Shown here one piece after another: positions 41,501 through 42,777 of a stretch of 42,777 nt of DNA (within the stretch, counting starts at the first letter, position 1; each line of letters begins with the position of its first letter). The notes under the pieces were generated by a model. The model was not told the origin of the DNA, made no database searches, and worked only from the letters and a program-made list of their open reading frames with translations. Source of the DNA: Hymenobacter roseosalivarius DSM 11622 (lineage in GTDB: Bacteria; Bacteroidota; Bacteroidia; Cytophagales; Hymenobacteraceae); assembly GCF_900176135.1 (NCBI RefSeq), contig NZ_FWWW01000102.1:1-42777 (forward strand), given 5' to 3'. A program made the position numbers and the translations under genes.

Positions 41501-42743
41501 CGGCGGCGGCGGCTTAGCCTATTCAAACGGCACCTTAGCTACGGGCGGCTTCTCTGGAACGGCCGGAGCAGCTGGCACCACAAATGGTGGCACTTTCGGC
41601 GCCGGTGCAGGCACAGCGGTTCCGACGGCAGCTATCAGTATTACTGCTGTTCCGACTAATAACATTGCCGGGGCTGGCTCTTGCTTACCTACGCTCACTG
41701 CTGCTTTGTCGACTCCAACCCCCAATGTAACGCGTAGTGGCGACGCGGTAAATCCTGCTACGTATATACTTGTTGTATCAAACACGGGTGGGGCGGCAAC
41801 AGGAGTAGACGTAGAAACAACGCTAACCACTGACCTCTTCAAGTATGACAACACAGTGGCTCCTACTGTGATCCTAACACTGGCTGATGGCAGTTCTTCG
41901 CCCTATATCGGCTACACTGTCCCAACTAGTAGTGTAAGCACACCAACATTCGGTAATCTGGTTATTCCGGCCGGCGCTACGCTTAGAATTTCCTTCCGGG
42001 CCACCATTGCCAATACTGCTGTAAACAACACGGCTTACCAGGCCTCTGCAACTGTTCGGTTCCTCGATCCTACCCGCCTCACGGCTACAAGCACGGTATC
42101 ACCCGCTGGCACTTTCGCCGGAGGAGGTACTGTATCGGGTAGCAACTACGCCGCTGCTTCCAGCAATGCCGAAGACGTAACTATCGTACGTCCGCTACCA
42201 GTGGAGCTGAGACAGTTTACAGCTACGGCAGCTCGCCTGGATGCTCAACTCAGCTGGACTACGGCCTCGGAACTGAATAATGACCGCTTTGTGGTAGAGC
42301 GCTCCCTCGATGGCTTGACTTTTAGCTCTATCGGAACCGTTCGCGGCAAAGGTACCAGCACGCAGCAGTCAAAATACGGCTTCACCGACGCTGGCGCCGC
42401 CCGTTTTGGGTCTCTGATCTACTACCGCCTGAAGCAGCTGGATTTCGATGGAACAGCATCGTTCAGCCCAGTGCGCACAGTAAAATTTGTTGACGCTATC
42501 AAAGTAGATGTGTCGGTGTACCCCAACCCAACTCAGGGCGGTGCTACGCTTGACTTGACTGGCTTGCCCGCTGGCAACTACCAGGTACAGCTGCTTGATC
42601 TGACGGGCCGCAGCCTCCAGGTACTTACGCTGGCCGGTCAGCAGGAACACCCGCTGCAGGTGCAGGCGCTACCACATGGTTCCTACATTGTACGGGTGCG
42701 CGGAGCAGCCGTGAATGTGGCGCTGCCTTTAGTTCGCAACTAA
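38574..42743 (+). CDS. Giant lectin-domain surface protein with T9SS type A sorting domain
   Basis: A 1389-residue protein with a signal peptide ending GQRAQAQ. An L-type lectin-like domain covers about residues 42-270 (SGFSISFEFFSYGKTTTTGA, then ADGFSVFLVD, YIGIGIDEFGNF), followed by a cadherin-like/Ig-type segment and a DUF11-like repeat (about 420-540, SVSGPTTANPGSRVTYTVST). A long Gly/Ser/Asn-rich block (about 545-1040) contains Gly runs. A second DUF11-like domain follows, and the C terminus is a T9SS type A sorting domain (SVYPNPTQGGATLDLTGLPA, then GSYIVRVR). It is secreted by the type IX system, probably to bind glycans on surfaces. The ATG at 38574 begins the signal peptide. Confidence 0.85.
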   Translation: MKTILTPFNRRSDTVRKLLRIASASLVLLSFGQRAQAQFPRVEPFNRSTATGFRVGGSAVLTGGSTDAEGSGYLRLTGAIANQAGFAIDGTSFPTPSGFSISFEFFSYGKTTTTGADGFSVFLVDADKVSAASFTSGASGGSLGYAQKVLADPTNPTNSVGVPSGYIGIGIDEFGNFSNVTEGRVGGRTTGAGITTDGRTPNSIAIRGAGNGNSNTDYPYLAGTGVLPFTLETGTARAQSGSPDYRRAFIDAIPQPDQTYLITVRIQHGTQVYTAINSLRVPKAPNNLRIGFAGSTGGSNNVHEIRSLAVVNPTVANNDRFGTRYGTAASYDVTANDEATGSSLDRATVDLDPSTSTVERTLTVAGKGTFTVNTQGVVTFSALNTFAGVVTIPYTIRDILNTLSNQATITVDVSGADLASSVSGPTTANPGSRVTYTVSTTNLGLETALNVAPTLRLPLTATNISRPANSTIATVGSEQVITFATVGSLPANDPAIINAVTFTPPGSGTITGTAGFTSGVPDPTPGNNIATVTTTVAGIANVATACATPGKDGFEALSGTSVPNTYFPVAIPTAVTAGQASITLGAASAGAAPIRTGDLILIMQMQGATMTTDNLASYGTITNDATYTAGKYEYAIATSDVPLTGGTLTLAKGVTNQYESNATGTSATTQRRFQVIRVPQYSAVTITGTLTGPAWNGTTGGVLVMDVAGQTRFISNASIDMTAKGFRGGGGVSYSGTAANRTDYVTAAALAHGSKGEGTAGSPRNIFNGTAVITNTINGVSTDGYFGGSNGAGAPGNAGGGATDYGVATGNGSVAVNTYNNAGNAGGAGGGNGANGGVGGYGYQSSNSGTGLRAESGATTANASISRIVLGGGGGAGSTNDANATASSGGIGGGIIMLQTGSISGNGLLVANGSNAPSANGNTSGGGGGGAGGTVLVRATPPATVADGLNNISVQARGGNGGSTINGTAEYGSGGGGGGGLAYSNGTLATGGFSGTAGAAGTTNGGTFGAGAGTAVPTAAISITAVPTNNIAGAGSCLPTLTAALSTPTPNVTRSGDAVNPATYILVVSNTGGAATGVDVETTLTTDLFKYDNTVAPTVILTLADGSSSPYIGYTVPTSSVSTPTFGNLVIPAGATLRISFRATIANTAVNNTAYQASATVRFLDPTRLTATSTVSPAGTFAGGGTVSGSNYAAASSNAEDVTIVRPLPVELRQFTATAARLDAQLSWTTASELNNDRFVVERSLDGLTFSSIGTVRGKGTSTQQSKYGFTDAGAARFGSLIYYRLKQLDFDGTASFSPVRTVKFVDAIKVDVSVYPNPTQGGATLDLTGLPAGNYQVQLLDLTGRSLQVLTLAGQQEHPLQVQALPHGSYIVRVRGAAVNVALPLVRN
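41346..41363 (+). repeat. GGC microsatellite 1 in the Gly-rich block
   Basis: Six tandem GGC codons (Gly). Length change in multiples of three would keep the reading frame; other changes would switch off the gene. Confidence 0.8.
41493..41513 (+). repeat. GGC microsatellite 2 in the Gly-rich block
   Basis: Seven tandem GGC codons (Gly), about 130 bp after the first tract. Both lie in the secreted Gly-rich region. Confidence 0.8.
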
Positions 42744-42777
42744 GCCGTGCCGAGAAAGCATAAGTCATAAAAAAGCC

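Noticed and set aside
1..42777. CRISPR arrays, rRNA genes, restriction or anti-phage systems
   Set aside because: I looked for regularly spaced repeats, rRNA sequences and defence gene motifs and saw none in this window.

Overview
The window looks like a chromosomal segment of a Bacteroidota bacterium of the Hymenobacter type (order Cytophagales). This rests on gene content: a SusC/SusD pair, two secreted proteins with type IX secretion (T9SS) C-terminal domains, a BatB/BatC pair, an OMP_b-brl-type receptor, and small Bacteroidota-specific proteins. It also rests on promoters with the Bacteroidota -7 box TAnnTTTG instead of a sigma70 -10 box. The species name is inference; no rRNA or other marker gene is present.

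Positions 1-3772 look like a decayed island. An intact tRNA-Arg(TCT) lies at 3699-3772, and a degenerate 46-nt copy of its 3' half lies at 206-251 next to its own terminator. This is the footprint expected of an element that once integrated into the tRNA. Between them are a broken IS1-family element, a broken IS630-type element, and a DUF6056-like membrane-protein pseudogene that the IS630 element interrupts. A tRNA-Ser / tRNA-Pro / tRNA-Arg array follows on the minus strand.

Positions 4239-17591 hold housekeeping and envelope genes on the plus strand: batB-batC, a thiolase, a secreted MORN-repeat protein, a stand-alone exported carboxypeptidase-regulatory-like domain protein behind two near-identical promoter elements exactly 300 bp apart, a DUF2459 protein, a TonB-receptor-like outer membrane protein, a STAS-like protein, hisS and hutH.

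Positions 17796-29873 carry a T9SS type B secreted protein, a minus-strand DUF1259-chrA pair (probable chromate efflux), ybaB/ebfC overlapping a GT2 glycosyltransferase, an antisense-overlapping PspC-like gene, a TPR lipoprotein, pdhB (E1 beta), a multi-pass membrane protein, a DinB-like protein and a thioesterase.

Positions 30045-42743 carry a susC-susD operon, anmK (peptidoglycan recycling), a SAM methyltransferase, a small basic AT-hook-like protein, a small coiled-coil protein, and a giant lectin-domain T9SS type A secreted protein.

Most genes are ordinary for the group. The best candidates for something new are the fossil tRNA-Arg island, the duplicated promoter/operator at 9251 and 9551, the terminator-like hairpin inside the GT2 reading frame, and the antisense gene overlap at 23864-23941.
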